DNA from: Pseudopedobacter sp039918235
GTDB lineage: Bacteria; Bacteroidota; Bacteroidia; Sphingobacteriales; Sphingobacteriaceae
DNA length: 64,000 nucleotides
Assembly (NCBI GenBank): GCA_039918235.1
Contig: JBDSHZ010000157.1
Location: forward strand, 1-64,000
Direction of reading: 5' to 3'
The notes under the pieces are model-generated. The model saw nothing but the letters and a program-made list of their open reading frames with translations. It made no database searches and had not been told where the DNA came from. Each line of letters opens with the position of its first letter. Position 1 is the first letter of the stretch. A program made the position numbers and the translations under genes. Of the stretch, positions 34,668-43,587 are shown one piece after another.

Positions 34668-35828
34668 TTACCACATCAATTCTAAAATGCCTTCATAGGC
34701 TGTATCAGTCAATGGATAAACAGAACCTGAAACCTTGTTGAGTTTGAAATTGCCCAATATTTTAGCTTTATCAGATAAAGGAATAGAAATATTAGACAAT
34801 CTGATTGGTGTATTTAATACTGTGAAAAACTCTTCTAATTTAGAAATAAATAAACCTGCATCATGTGGTTCGTCATCGCTAGAAATTCCAAAAACCTCTT
34901 TAGCTAAAAAAGCCAGTTTTTGTGTGAGTTCTGATTGATGGAATTTTAACCAAGCAGGATAAACAATAGATAATCCGGCACCGTGTGGCACATCATATAA
35001 CACACTTAAAGTATGTTCTAAGCCATGTACGCCCCAATCCCCAGAATTTTTTCCGGCTTTTAATGTTCCGTTAAGTGCATTTGTAGCTAACCACATCAGT
35101 TGCGTTCTATATTCCAGATTTTCTGGATCATCCATTATTTTAATGCCATATTGTACAGCTAACTTTATAACTGATGCTGTGTATAAATCTGATAGGGGAG
35201 AATCTCCCTTGCCAAAAAACTGTTCAAGCGCATGAGAAATTAAATCTGCTACACCATAGGCGGTATAATCTAAAGGAACAGAGGTAGTAAAAGATGGGTC
35301 CAAAAAGGAAACCTTTGGGAAAAGGCATGGTGCTCCGTAACCTTTCTTCATTCCAGATGCTACATCCTGTAAAACAGATGCCGAATTCATTTCTGTTCCG
35401 GTTGCAGCTATAGTTAAAATATTGAATAATGGCAATGCTTTTTCAGGCTTTTTAGCTTTTTGTAAGTAAAAATCCCAAACGGAATGATCAACATAAAAAC
35501 CCATCGCTACTGCTTTTGCGGTGTCAATTACAGATCCTCCACCAATGGCAATAATGAAATCAACCTTGTTCTCTTTTGCAAGTTTCACCGCTGCATCAGC
35601 ATCCTGATAAACCGGATTTGATTTAATGCCTTCATAAGTCACATGCTCTAACCCGCAGATATTCATTAAAGAAAGTACCCTGGCATAAAGCCCGCTTCTT
35701 TTAACAGAACCTTGTCCAATAATGATTAAAGATTTTTTACCATAATGCTGGGTTTCAACGCAAAGTTGATCAACTACATCTTTACCAAAGATGATTTTAG
35801 TAGGATTAAAATATTGAAAATTTTCCAT
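34668..35828 (-). CDS. Iron-containing alcohol dehydrogenase
   Basis: A 386-residue group III (iron-dependent) dehydrogenase, BDH/YqhD-like. The start NFQYFNPTKIIFGKDVV is typical, the NAD(P) site is GGGSVIDTAKAVA near residue 98, and the metal ligands lie in DLISHALEQFF (near 200) and HGLEHTLS...HGAGLS (near 270-290). It reduces aldehydes or oxidises alcohols with NAD(P)H; natural substrate unknown. A nested inverted repeat lies immediately before its ATG. Confidence 0.92.
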   Translation of the reverse strand: MENFQYFNPTKIIFGKDVVDQLCVETQHYGKKSLIIIGQGSVKRSGLYARVLSLMNICGLEHVTYEGIKSNPVYQDADAAVKLAKENKVDFIIAIGGGSVIDTAKAVAMGFYVDHSVWDFYLQKAKKPEKALPLFNILTIAATGTEMNSASVLQDVASGMKKGYGAPCLFPKVSFLDPSFTTSVPLDYTAYGVADLISHALEQFFGKGDSPLSDLYTASVIKLAVQYGIKIMDDPENLEYRTQLMWLATNALNGTLKAGKNSGDWGVHGLEHTLSVLYDVPHGAGLSIVYPAWLKFHQSELTQKLAFLAKEVFGISSDDEPHDAGLFISKLEEFFTVLNTPIRLSNISIPLSDKAKILGNFKLNKVSGSVYPLTDTAYEGILELMW

Positions 35829-35830
35829 CT

Positions 35831-35861
35831 AACATTAAACCACTAATGTGGCAATAATGTT
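35831..35861. promoter_or_regulatory. Nested inverted repeat just before the alcohol dehydrogenase start
   Basis: AACATTA (35831-35837) pairs with TAATGTT (35855-35861), and inside CCAC-TAAT-GTGG forms a second palindrome. It ends 2 bp from the dehydrogenase ATG, so it could be an operator or a leader hairpin affecting translation. Confidence 0.35.
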
Positions 35862-35960
35862 TAATTAATTTTCAACTAAAATTATTTGATAAAAACTCAA
35901 TCAAACAAAACCGAACGAAATTGGTTATCGTAAGTGTAAACAATTAAAAAACGAAAAATC

Positions 35961-36554
35961 ATGAAAAAAACGTTCATCAAGGTATTAACTATTGTTTCCG
36001 TAATGGGAATATCTATGACTGCCTGTAACTCAAACAAAACAGCAGAAGAAAATGCTGATTCTATGGCTATGGATTCCTCAATGACAGATATGTCAATGGA
36101 AGAAGGCGTAATGGTTGGTGGTGCTATGATGGTTCCATCAAAAAACATTGTAGAAAATGCAGTTGGTTCAAGTGATCATACTACTTTAGTGGCTGCAGTT
36201 AAAGCGGCTGGTTTAGTGGAAACATTAAGCGGTACAGGTCCGTTTACAGTATTTGCACCAACTAACGAAGCTTTTGATGCATTGCCAGCAGGAACTGTTG
36301 ATAATTTATTGAAGCCTGAAATGAAAGGTGATTTAACTAAAGTATTAACTTACCACGTGGTATCTGGTGCATTAAAAGCAGCAGACTTAACTGATGGTAT
36401 GGAATTAACTACTGTTGAAGGACAAAAATTAAAAGTAACTATTAAAGACGGAGTAGTTATGGTTGGTGATGCAAAGGTAACTATTGCAGACGTAGTGTCT
36501 AGCAATGGTGTTACTCATGTAATTGACAAAGTTCTTTTACCTCCAACAAAATAA
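35961..36554 (+). CDS. Fasciclin-domain lipoprotein
   Basis: 197 residues. A lipoprotein signal ends in SMTACNSNK with Cys as the lipid anchor at residue 22. A low-complexity, Met/Ser/Asp-rich stretch follows (about 25-60). A single fasciclin (FAS1) domain spans about 60-195, with FTVFAPTNEAFDALP (H1) and VTHVIDKVLLP (H2) motifs. FAS1 lipoproteins are surface or periplasmic adhesion-type proteins. It is followed by a strong terminator, so it is monocistronic. Confidence 0.93.
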   Translation: MKKTFIKVLTIVSVMGISMTACNSNKTAEENADSMAMDSSMTDMSMEEGVMVGGAMMVPSKNIVENAVGSSDHTTLVAAVKAAGLVETLSGTGPFTVFAPTNEAFDALPAGTVDNLLKPEMKGDLTKVLTYHVVSGALKAADLTDGMELTTVEGQKLKVTIKDGVVMVGDAKVTIADVVSSNGVTHVIDKVLLPPTK

Positions 36555-36580
36555 TAATTTTTTAGATCAATTTTTTTAAG

Positions 36581-36615
36581 AAGCGTTCTGATTTTTTTCA
36601 GAGCGCTTTTTTTGT
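36581..36615 (+). terminator. Intrinsic terminator of the fasciclin gene
   Basis: AAGCGTTCTGA (36581-36591) pairs with TCAGAGCGCTT (36598-36608), with one G-U pair, and is followed by a T-run to 36613. Confidence 0.9.
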
Positions 36616-36664
36616 TTAAGAATAATTGTAATTTCAGCTTCCAGATTAAGCCTAAATAAATTTA

Positions 36665-37888
36665 ATGAAAGAAGCCACTTCCACCAGAAACATTACCCTT
36701 TTAATTATTGTAGCATCTCTAGGGTATTTTGTTGATATCTATGATCTTGTTTTGTTTTCTGTGATTAGGGTGCAAAGCTTAAAAGGAATTGGTGTTAGTG
36801 AGGATGAGTTGCTTTCTGTAGGAGTGAAACTCATTAATGCACAAATGATTGGGATGCTTTTAGGAGGTATTATTTGGGGTATTTTAGGCGACAAGATGGG
36901 GAGGTTAAAGGTGCTGTTTGGTTCTATTTTGATGTATTCTGTTGCAAATATTTTGAATGGGTTTGCAACCGATGTAACTACATACGCTGTCATCAGGTTT
37001 TTTGCTGGTGTGGGTTTAGCTGGTGAGCTTGGTGCAGGAATTACTTTGGTGGCCGAAAGTATGAGCAAAGAAAAACGTGGTTATGGAACCATGATTGTTG
37101 CTGCTATTGGTTTAATGGGGGCCGTAGTTGCGGGTTTGGTAGGCGATTTATTTCAATGGCAAACTGCCTATTTTATTGGTGGTGGAATGGGAATTGTGCT
37201 GTTACTGTTACGATTAGGAGTAATGGAATCAGGAATGTACAAAAACATTGCTCATAAAGACGTACCAAAAGGTAATTTCATGATGCTATTTAATAATTGG
37301 GGACGATTTAAAAAATACCTTAATTGTACTTTAATAGCACTGCCCGTTTGGTTTGTTGTTGGCATACTCATTACCTTTGCACCTGAATTTGGGAAAGCAA
37401 TGGGTGCAACTGAACCGTTAAGTGCCGGGAAAGGGATTCTATACACTTATATTGGGATTTCCTTAGGCGACATTTTAACAGGAATGTTAAGTCAGATATT
37501 TAAAACTAGGAAGAAAATAGTGGTCATCTTTCTTTTTGCTACCCTATTTTCAGTACTTCTATTTTTATTCTCCAAAGGGATAAATGCACAAACTTACCAT
37601 TGGCTTTGCGTTCTTTTGGGGATTTCTACAGGATTTTGGGTAATTTTTGTTACTATTGCAGCAGAGCAATTTGGAACTAATTTAAGGTCGACAGTGACTA
37701 CCACAGTCCCTAATTTTATAAGAGGTTCAGTTGTTCTGGTTACATTAAGTTTCGAATGGTTAAAATCACCTTTTGGAATCATCAATGCGGCCTTAATTGT
37801 TGGTTTAACCACACTCGCGATAGCATTTATAGCAGTTTATAACCTAGATGAAACTTACGGTAAGGATTTAGACTACATAGAACAATAA
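36665..37888 (+). CDS. MFS transporter
   Basis: A 407-residue major facilitator with about 12 transmembrane segments. The loop 2-3 motif is GILGDKMGRLKVL near residue 78, and the DIYDLVLFSVIR start resembles sugar or acid symporters of the SHS/SP groups. The substrate is not predictable. It lies 5 bp before the ClC gene, followed by hemF, so the three are probably cotranscribed. Confidence 0.9.
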   Translation: MKEATSTRNITLLIIVASLGYFVDIYDLVLFSVIRVQSLKGIGVSEDELLSVGVKLINAQMIGMLLGGIIWGILGDKMGRLKVLFGSILMYSVANILNGFATDVTTYAVIRFFAGVGLAGELGAGITLVAESMSKEKRGYGTMIVAAIGLMGAVVAGLVGDLFQWQTAYFIGGGMGIVLLLLRLGVMESGMYKNIAHKDVPKGNFMMLFNNWGRFKKYLNCTLIALPVWFVVGILITFAPEFGKAMGATEPLSAGKGILYTYIGISLGDILTGMLSQIFKTRKKIVVIFLFATLFSVLLFLFSKGINAQTYHWLCVLLGISTGFWVIFVTIAAEQFGTNLRSTVTTTVPNFIRGSVVLVTLSFEWLKSPFGIINAALIVGLTTLAIAFIAVYNLDETYGKDLDYIEQ

Positions 37889-37893
37889 ATAAA

Positions 37894-39672
37894 ATGAAAT
37901 ACCTCAAGCAACACCAGCTTGTGCTCAAATTTGTTTACAACCATTTAAGCAGAAATCAGTTCCTCATCTTATCTGGTATTTTGGTAGGTCTTACTGCCGG
38001 ATTTGCGGCTATTATTTTAAAAATGGTAGTTCATAAAATCCATGTTCTTATTGATCATCAACTAGAAATCTTCAACTATCCTTATCTCAATTTTTTTCTG
38101 CCCTTGGTGGGTATTGTGCTAACCGTTTGGGTAGTAAGAACTTTTTTACATGGCAGAGACGGTAAAGGTGTAGCAAATATTTTATTAGATATTTCTCAGC
38201 GTTCAGGAGTGACAGCAAGATCTAAAATGTACTCTCAAATGATTGCCAGTGCGCTCACTGTGGGTTTTGGGGGCTCAGCCGGACTTGAGGGGCCAATTGC
38301 CGTAACAGGCGCTGCTATAGGTTCTAATTTTGCCCGGACATATCAGTTAAGCTACCGTGAAAGAATTTTATTATTGGGCTGTGGTTCTGCCGCAGGGATT
38401 GCTGCAGTTTTTAACGCACCAATTACTGGGGTAATGTTTGCCATTGAGGTGATTTTGGTAGGAGTGGTGTTTTCTGACTTCATCCCTCTAATTATTGCAG
38501 CTGTTTGCGGGGCCTTGCTCTCGAAAATTATTTTGGATGATGAAATTCTTTTTGATTTTAATAATTTACAGCAGTTTGACCATAGAAATGTACCCTATTA
38601 CATTCTATTAGGAGTTTGTTGCGGATTAGTATCTGTTTATTATGCCAGAAGTACCCATAAAGTAGAGCATTTTTTTGCACACACTTTAAAATGGAACAAT
38701 TACTCAAAAGCATTATTTGGAGGTTTAATTCTGGCTATTCTATGTTTCGTTTTCCCTCCTTTATTTGGTGAAGGTTACGGCGCTGTAAAATCTCTTGCAT
38801 CAGGTAATGCCCAAAACATTTTGGTAGGAAGCTTTTTTACCTTTAAAGGATATGGCGATTGGTTGTTAATTTTATTTGTGGGATTCATCTTTTTTGCCAA
38901 AGTTTTTGCCACTTCCATTACTTTAGCCAGTGGAGGCAGTGGAGGTAATTTTGCTCCGGCTTTGTTTACCGGCGCATTTTTTGGTTTTTTCTTTTCCATG
39001 GTGATCAATAAACTTGGCTGGATTCAATTACCGGTCAATAATTTTACCCTAGTGGCCATGTGCGGGATACTAAGTGGGGTAATGTATGCGCCTTTAACGG
39101 GTATATTTTTAATAGCTGAGGTTACAGGTGGTTATGAACTCATTATTCCTTTGATGCTGGTATCTACTTCTTCTTACGCCATTGCCAAAGTATTTGAGCC
39201 CTATTCTATGGATGTAAAGCACTTGGTGGCAGGGAAGAAAATTTTTACAGAAGATTATGACCAGAACATCCTTTCCATGATTAAATTTCATGAAATTGTT
39301 GATACTGGTTATGAGGTAGTGTATTCAGATAGCAGCTTAGGAGAATTATTGGCAGTGGTGAGGCAATCTACCAGAAACATCATTGTTTGTAAAGACCATC
39401 AAGAAAAATATCAAGGTTTTATAGTTTTTGATAAGGTTCGTAAGGTCTTGTTAGACCCTGAACTTCAGCACAAGCTCACCGTAAAGGAATTGATTTCTAA
39501 GACCAAATTTCAGGTAAATGTTGATGATGGAATAGACGAAATCATCTCTAAATTTGAACAGTCGGATCTTTGGTATATGCCCGCTTTTGAAAATGGAACT
39601 TTTGTTGGTTTCATTTCTAAAACAAGGTTGCTAACTTCTTATCGCGACAAATTAAAACTCACCATCAGCTAA
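37894..39672 (+). CDS. ClC-type chloride channel/antiporter with C-terminal CBS region
   Basis: 592 residues. The membrane part (about 20-440) holds the ClC signatures: GSAGLEGPIAVTGA near 127, whose Glu corresponds to the gating glutamate, and GGSGGNFAPALFTG near 350. The first signature GSGIP is replaced by GKGVAN. The last 150 residues form a CBS-pair-like cytosolic domain that may bind nucleotides. It should exchange Cl- for H+ or conduct Cl- across the inner membrane. The stop abuts the hemF ATG with no gap. Confidence 0.93.
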   Translation: MKYLKQHQLVLKFVYNHLSRNQFLILSGILVGLTAGFAAIILKMVVHKIHVLIDHQLEIFNYPYLNFFLPLVGIVLTVWVVRTFLHGRDGKGVANILLDISQRSGVTARSKMYSQMIASALTVGFGGSAGLEGPIAVTGAAIGSNFARTYQLSYRERILLLGCGSAAGIAAVFNAPITGVMFAIEVILVGVVFSDFIPLIIAAVCGALLSKIILDDEILFDFNNLQQFDHRNVPYYILLGVCCGLVSVYYARSTHKVEHFFAHTLKWNNYSKALFGGLILAILCFVFPPLFGEGYGAVKSLASGNAQNILVGSFFTFKGYGDWLLILFVGFIFFAKVFATSITLASGGSGGNFAPALFTGAFFGFFFSMVINKLGWIQLPVNNFTLVAMCGILSGVMYAPLTGIFLIAEVTGGYELIIPLMLVSTSSYAIAKVFEPYSMDVKHLVAGKKIFTEDYDQNILSMIKFHEIVDTGYEVVYSDSSLGELLAVVRQSTRNIIVCKDHQEKYQGFIVFDKVRKVLLDPELQHKLTVKELISKTKFQVNVDDGIDEIISKFEQSDLWYMPAFENGTFVGFISKTRLLTSYRDKLKLTIS

Positions 39673-40578
39673 ATGTTGCCTAAAGAACAAATCTCAAAAG
39701 ATTATCGCTCCATTCAAGAAAGCATAGTTAAGGCAATTACTGCTTTAGACGGCGTTGCTCTATTTGAAGAAGAAAACTGGGAACGTCCTGGCGGCGGCGG
39801 CGGTAGAAGCATGGTGCTACAAAATGGAGCACTAATTGAAAAGGGAGGGGTAAACTTTTCCGCCGTTTATGGCAAACTGCCACAAGCTATACAAAATGCT
39901 TTTAAGACAGATAAGGAAGATTTTTTTGCCACCGGAGTTTCCATTGTATTGCATCCGCACAATCCTTGGGTGCCCATCATTCACATGAACATCCGTTACT
40001 TTGAAATGCAGACCGGTGACGATACCATGCAGTGGTTTGGTGGAGGCATTGATGTTACGCCTCATTATGTGGTTGAAAAAGATGCTAAATTCTTCCATCA
40101 ACATTTAAAAACTACTTGTGATCAATTCAACGTTGGTTTTTATCCTAAATTTAAAACTTGGGCCGATGATTATTTCTACATCAAACACCGACAGGAAACG
40201 AGGGGAATTGGCGGGATTTTTTATGACCGCTTAACACCAGAAAATACAAATTTAGCATGGAACCAAATTTTTGATTTCTCTAAAGCAATAGGAAATTCCT
40301 TTGTGCCCATTTATACCGAATTGGTTAAAGATGGCAGAGAAAAACAGTTCACCTTAGCAGAAAAGCAGTGGCAGTTCCAACGCCGCAGTCGTTATGCAGA
40401 ATTTAATTTAGTGTACGATTCTGGAACCAAGTTTGGTTTAGAAACAGACGGACGTATAGAATCCATCCTGATGAGTATGCCACCCATGGCGTCTTGGGTT
40501 TATGATTATAAGGCAATACCGGGAAGTGAGGAAGCAGAAACGCTGGCTTTGTTGAAAAAGGGAATTAACTATGTTTGA
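39673..40578 (+). CDS. hemF: Oxygen-dependent coproporphyrinogen III oxidase
   Basis: A 301-residue enzyme of heme synthesis that decarboxylates coproporphyrinogen III using O2. Signature blocks WERPGGGGGRSMVLQNG (near 36-52), MNIRYFEM, WFGGGIDVTPHY (near 121) and RYAEFNLVYDSGTKFGL (near 236) are intact. It directly follows the ClC gene. Its presence shows that the organism can make heme in air. It is slightly longer than the gap suggests because no terminator is visible after it. Confidence 0.97.
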   Translation: MLPKEQISKDYRSIQESIVKAITALDGVALFEEENWERPGGGGGRSMVLQNGALIEKGGVNFSAVYGKLPQAIQNAFKTDKEDFFATGVSIVLHPHNPWVPIIHMNIRYFEMQTGDDTMQWFGGGIDVTPHYVVEKDAKFFHQHLKTTCDQFNVGFYPKFKTWADDYFYIKHRQETRGIGGIFYDRLTPENTNLAWNQIFDFSKAIGNSFVPIYTELVKDGREKQFTLAEKQWQFQRRSRYAEFNLVYDSGTKFGLETDGRIESILMSMPPMASWVYDYKAIPGSEEAETLALLKKGINYV

Positions 40579-40623
40579 GCTAAATTAAATCAAAATATTT
40601 ATATTTAAGCATATCAAATGGTA

Positions 40624-40722
40624 ATGGAACAAGATATTCGCTGGGAATAAAGATTTAGAAACTCTTTATCAGATATAAAAAATCATTATTTACAAGCCGG
40701 AAGCCAACGGTATCTTCGCTGA
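40624..40722 (+). pseudogene. Remnant of a nucleotidyltransferase substrate-binding (HI0074-like) gene
   Basis: The ATG at 40624 reads MEQDIRWE, then a TAA where a Gln codon (CAA) would be expected, then RFRNSLSDIKNH in the same frame up to a TGA. The pattern MEQDIRW.QRF is, as I recall it, the usual N-terminus of HI0074-type substrate-binding subunits of minimal nucleotidyltransferases (MNT/HEPN toxin-antitoxin relatives). Only about 30 codons survive and no nucleotidyltransferase gene is seen. Identification rests on a short match. Confidence 0.4.
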
Positions 40723-40740
40723 TTTTTTTTAGGGAAATAT

Positions 40741-40788
40741 AGTGAATAGCCGTGGCTACAGCTCCCTAATAATTGATAGCTGTTCACT
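40741..40788. repeat. Nested inverted repeat upstream of gyrA
   Basis: AGTGAATAGC (40741-40750) pairs with GCTGTTCACT (40779-40788), with one G-U pair; inside, TAGCC-GT-GGCTA is a perfect small hairpin. No T-run follows. The remainder of the 343-bp gap between hemF and gyrA (40579-40921) holds the gene remnant above and the gyrA promoter region, with a -7-like TAACTTCG at 40867-40874. Confidence 0.45.
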
Positions 40789-40921
40789 TTCTTCAAAATG
40801 TGGAAAAAACCTTCCTTTCTGATCTATAATTTTCAATTTTCAAGCACTCTATTACCCTTAAATTGTTAACTTCGCGATACACTTTTAATGGGTGTATTCC
40901 GATTATTGATTTAAAAAAAAT

Positions 40922-43555
40922 ATGGCTGAAGAAAACGATCAGAACGAAGCACAACACGACAAAATCATAAAAATTAATATTGAAGAGGAAATGAAATCCG
41001 CTTACATCGATTATTCGATGTCGGTGATTGTTTCTAGGGCTTTGCCCGATGTGAGAGATGGCTTAAAACCTGTACATAGAAGGGTTTTATATGGGATGTT
41101 GGATTTAGGTTTGGCCAGTAACAAACCTTACAAGAAATCTGCCCGTATTGTTGGGGAGGTTTTAGGAAAGTATCACCCTCATGGTGATACTTCTGTTTAT
41201 GATGCCATGGTGCGCATGGCCCAGCCTTGGAGTTTGCGTTATCCATTGGTTGATGGGCAAGGTAACTTTGGTTCTGTTGATGGTGATTCACCGGCAGCCA
41301 TGCGTTATACGGAGGCCAGATTCAAGAAAATGGCTGAAGAAATGTTGGCCGATATCAACAAGGATACTATTGATTACCGTTTGAACTTTGATGATTCCTT
41401 AGAAGAGCCAACAGTTTTACCTTCCAAATTTCCTAACCTGTTAGTAAATGGCGGTTCTGGCATTGCGGTAGGTATGGCTACCAATATGGCGCCACATAAT
41501 CTTTCAGAATGTATTGATGGTATTATTGCTTACATAGAAAACAATGATATTGAGATTTCTGAATTGATGCAACATATTAAAGCTCCGGATTTCCCTACAG
41601 GTGGAATCATTTACGGTTACGATGGTGTTAAAGAAGCTTTTGAAACTGGTAGAGGAAGAGTAATGATGCGTGGAGTTGCAGAAATTCAGGTTTTACCAAA
41701 CGATAGAGAGCGTATTGTTGTGACTGAAATACCTTATCAGGTAAATAAAGCCATGATGATTGAGCGTACCGCTGATTTGGTGAACGAAAAGAAAATGGAA
41801 GGTATATCCGAGATCAGAGATGAATCTGATAGAGAGGGAATGCGTATCGTTTATGAAATTAAACGTGATGCAAACGCTGCCATTGTTTTAAACAACTTAT
41901 ATAAACATACTGCTTTACAAACTTCATTTAGTGTAAACAACATTGCTTTGGTGAAAGGTCGCCCAATGATGTTAAACCTGAAAGATTGTATCATACATTT
42001 TGTAGAACACCGTCATGAAGTTGTAGTAAGAAGAACAAAATTTGAATTAGCCGAAGCAGAGAAAAGAGCACATATTTTAGAAGGTTTATTAATTGCTTTA
42101 GATCATATTGATGAAGTAATTAAACTGATTAGGGCTTCTCAAACTCCAGATGAAGCTAGAGAAGGTTTAATCACTTCCTTTGGTTTATCAGATATCCAGG
42201 CGAGAGCCATTTTAGATATGACGCTACGCCGTTTAACCGGACTGGAACGTGATAAAATTAAAGATGAATATGCAGAATTGATGAAAACCATTGATTATTT
42301 AAATTCCATTTTAAATGATGAAGGTTTAAGAATGCAGATCATTAAGGATGAGCTGACGGAGATGAAAGATAAATACGGTGATGAACGTAGAACAGTGATT
42401 GTTCACTCTGCAGCAGAAATGATGACCGAAGATTTTATTGAAGATGAGGATGTTGTGATCACTATCTCAAGAGAAGGTTACATTAAAAGAACTGCTTTAA
42501 CAGAATACCGTACACAAGGAAGAGGTGGGAAAGGAAGCATTGGCTCTAACTCAAGGGACGAAGATTTTATTGAACACATCTTTGTAGCATCAAACCATAA
42601 TTACCTTTTATTCTTTACAGATAAAGGAAAATGCTATTGGTTAAGGGTTTTCGAAATCCCTGAAGGCACACGTACCAGTAAAGGTAGAGCACTTCAGAAT
42701 ATCATAAATATTGAAAAAGACGAGAAAATTAGGGCTTACATTAAAGTTGTAAACTTAAAAGATAAGGACTATTTAGAAAACAATTGTATCATTATGTGTA
42801 CTAAGAAAGGTACCATAAAGAAAACAACTTTAGAAGCTTATAGCCGTCCGCGTTCAAACGGTATCAATGCCATAAACATCAATGATGGAGATGAATTATT
42901 AGAGGCCAATCTTACCTCCGGAACTTCAGAAATTGTGATGGCATTACGCTCTGGAAGAGCAATCAGGTTCAATGAATCCAAGGTTAGGCCAATGGGTAGA
43001 ACTGCGACAGGCGTTAGAGGAATTACATTATCTGGCCCAAATGATGAAGTAGTTGGAATGATTAGTGTAGAGTCAAATGAAAGTACTATTTTGGTGGTTT
43101 CAGAAAACGGCTACGGGAAACGTACGGATATTGATGATTATCGCGTTACCAATAGAGGCGGAAAAGGGGTGAAAACCATTAACGTAACAGAGAAAACAGG
43201 TCAGCTGGTTTCTATTAAAGATGTTACTGATAAAGACGATTTGATGATCATCAACCGTTCTGGTATTGTAATCAGAATTGCGATGAGCCATTTAAGAGTA
43301 ATGGGCAGAGCTACTCAAGGAGTGAGGTTGATAACCTTTAAAGGAAATGATTCCATAGCATCTGTTGCAAAAGTGGAACATGACGAAGAAGAGGAAGTTG
43401 ATACTGAAGTTTTAGCTGTTGATGGTGAAGTTTTAGAAGTTGCTCCAGATGATGTTGAGGAAGAAGAAGAGACAACTGAAGAATCTGATCCTGAAAATGA
43501 AGAAAAAAATAATGATTCTGAGAACGATCAGGAAAAAGATAATAACGAAGAATAA
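40922..43555 (+). CDS. gyrA: DNA gyrase subunit A
   Basis: 877 residues. The catalytic tyrosine is Tyr129 in AAMRYTEARF, and the quinolone-determining stretch HPHGDTSVYD (near 86-94) has Thr at the Ser83 position of E. coli. The C-terminal part is a six-bladed beta-pinwheel with the GyrA box RGGKGVKT-like repeats. The last 70 residues are an extremely acidic, Glu/Asp-rich tail. With GyrB it introduces negative supercoils. A TPR gene follows 32 bp downstream. Confidence 0.98.
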   Translation: MAEENDQNEAQHDKIIKINIEEEMKSAYIDYSMSVIVSRALPDVRDGLKPVHRRVLYGMLDLGLASNKPYKKSARIVGEVLGKYHPHGDTSVYDAMVRMAQPWSLRYPLVDGQGNFGSVDGDSPAAMRYTEARFKKMAEEMLADINKDTIDYRLNFDDSLEEPTVLPSKFPNLLVNGGSGIAVGMATNMAPHNLSECIDGIIAYIENNDIEISELMQHIKAPDFPTGGIIYGYDGVKEAFETGRGRVMMRGVAEIQVLPNDRERIVVTEIPYQVNKAMMIERTADLVNEKKMEGISEIRDESDREGMRIVYEIKRDANAAIVLNNLYKHTALQTSFSVNNIALVKGRPMMLNLKDCIIHFVEHRHEVVVRRTKFELAEAEKRAHILEGLLIALDHIDEVIKLIRASQTPDEAREGLITSFGLSDIQARAILDMTLRRLTGLERDKIKDEYAELMKTIDYLNSILNDEGLRMQIIKDELTEMKDKYGDERRTVIVHSAAEMMTEDFIEDEDVVITISREGYIKRTALTEYRTQGRGGKGSIGSNSRDEDFIEHIFVASNHNYLLFFTDKGKCYWLRVFEIPEGTRTSKGRALQNIINIEKDEKIRAYIKVVNLKDKDYLENNCIIMCTKKGTIKKTTLEAYSRPRSNGINAININDGDELLEANLTSGTSEIVMALRSGRAIRFNESKVRPMGRTATGVRGITLSGPNDEVVGMISVESNESTILVVSENGYGKRTDIDDYRVTNRGGKGVKTINVTEKTGQLVSIKDVTDKDDLMIINRSGIVIRIAMSHLRVMGRATQGVRLITFKGNDSIASVAKVEHDEEEEVDTEVLAVDGEVLEVAPDDVEEEEETTEESDPENEEKNNDSENDQEKDNNEE

Positions 43556-43587
43556 TCAATTAAACAAAGGATAAAAAAAGGTAAAGA

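Noticed and set aside
40579..40623. Possible terminator after hemF
   Set aside because: No stable hairpin with a T-run is visible.
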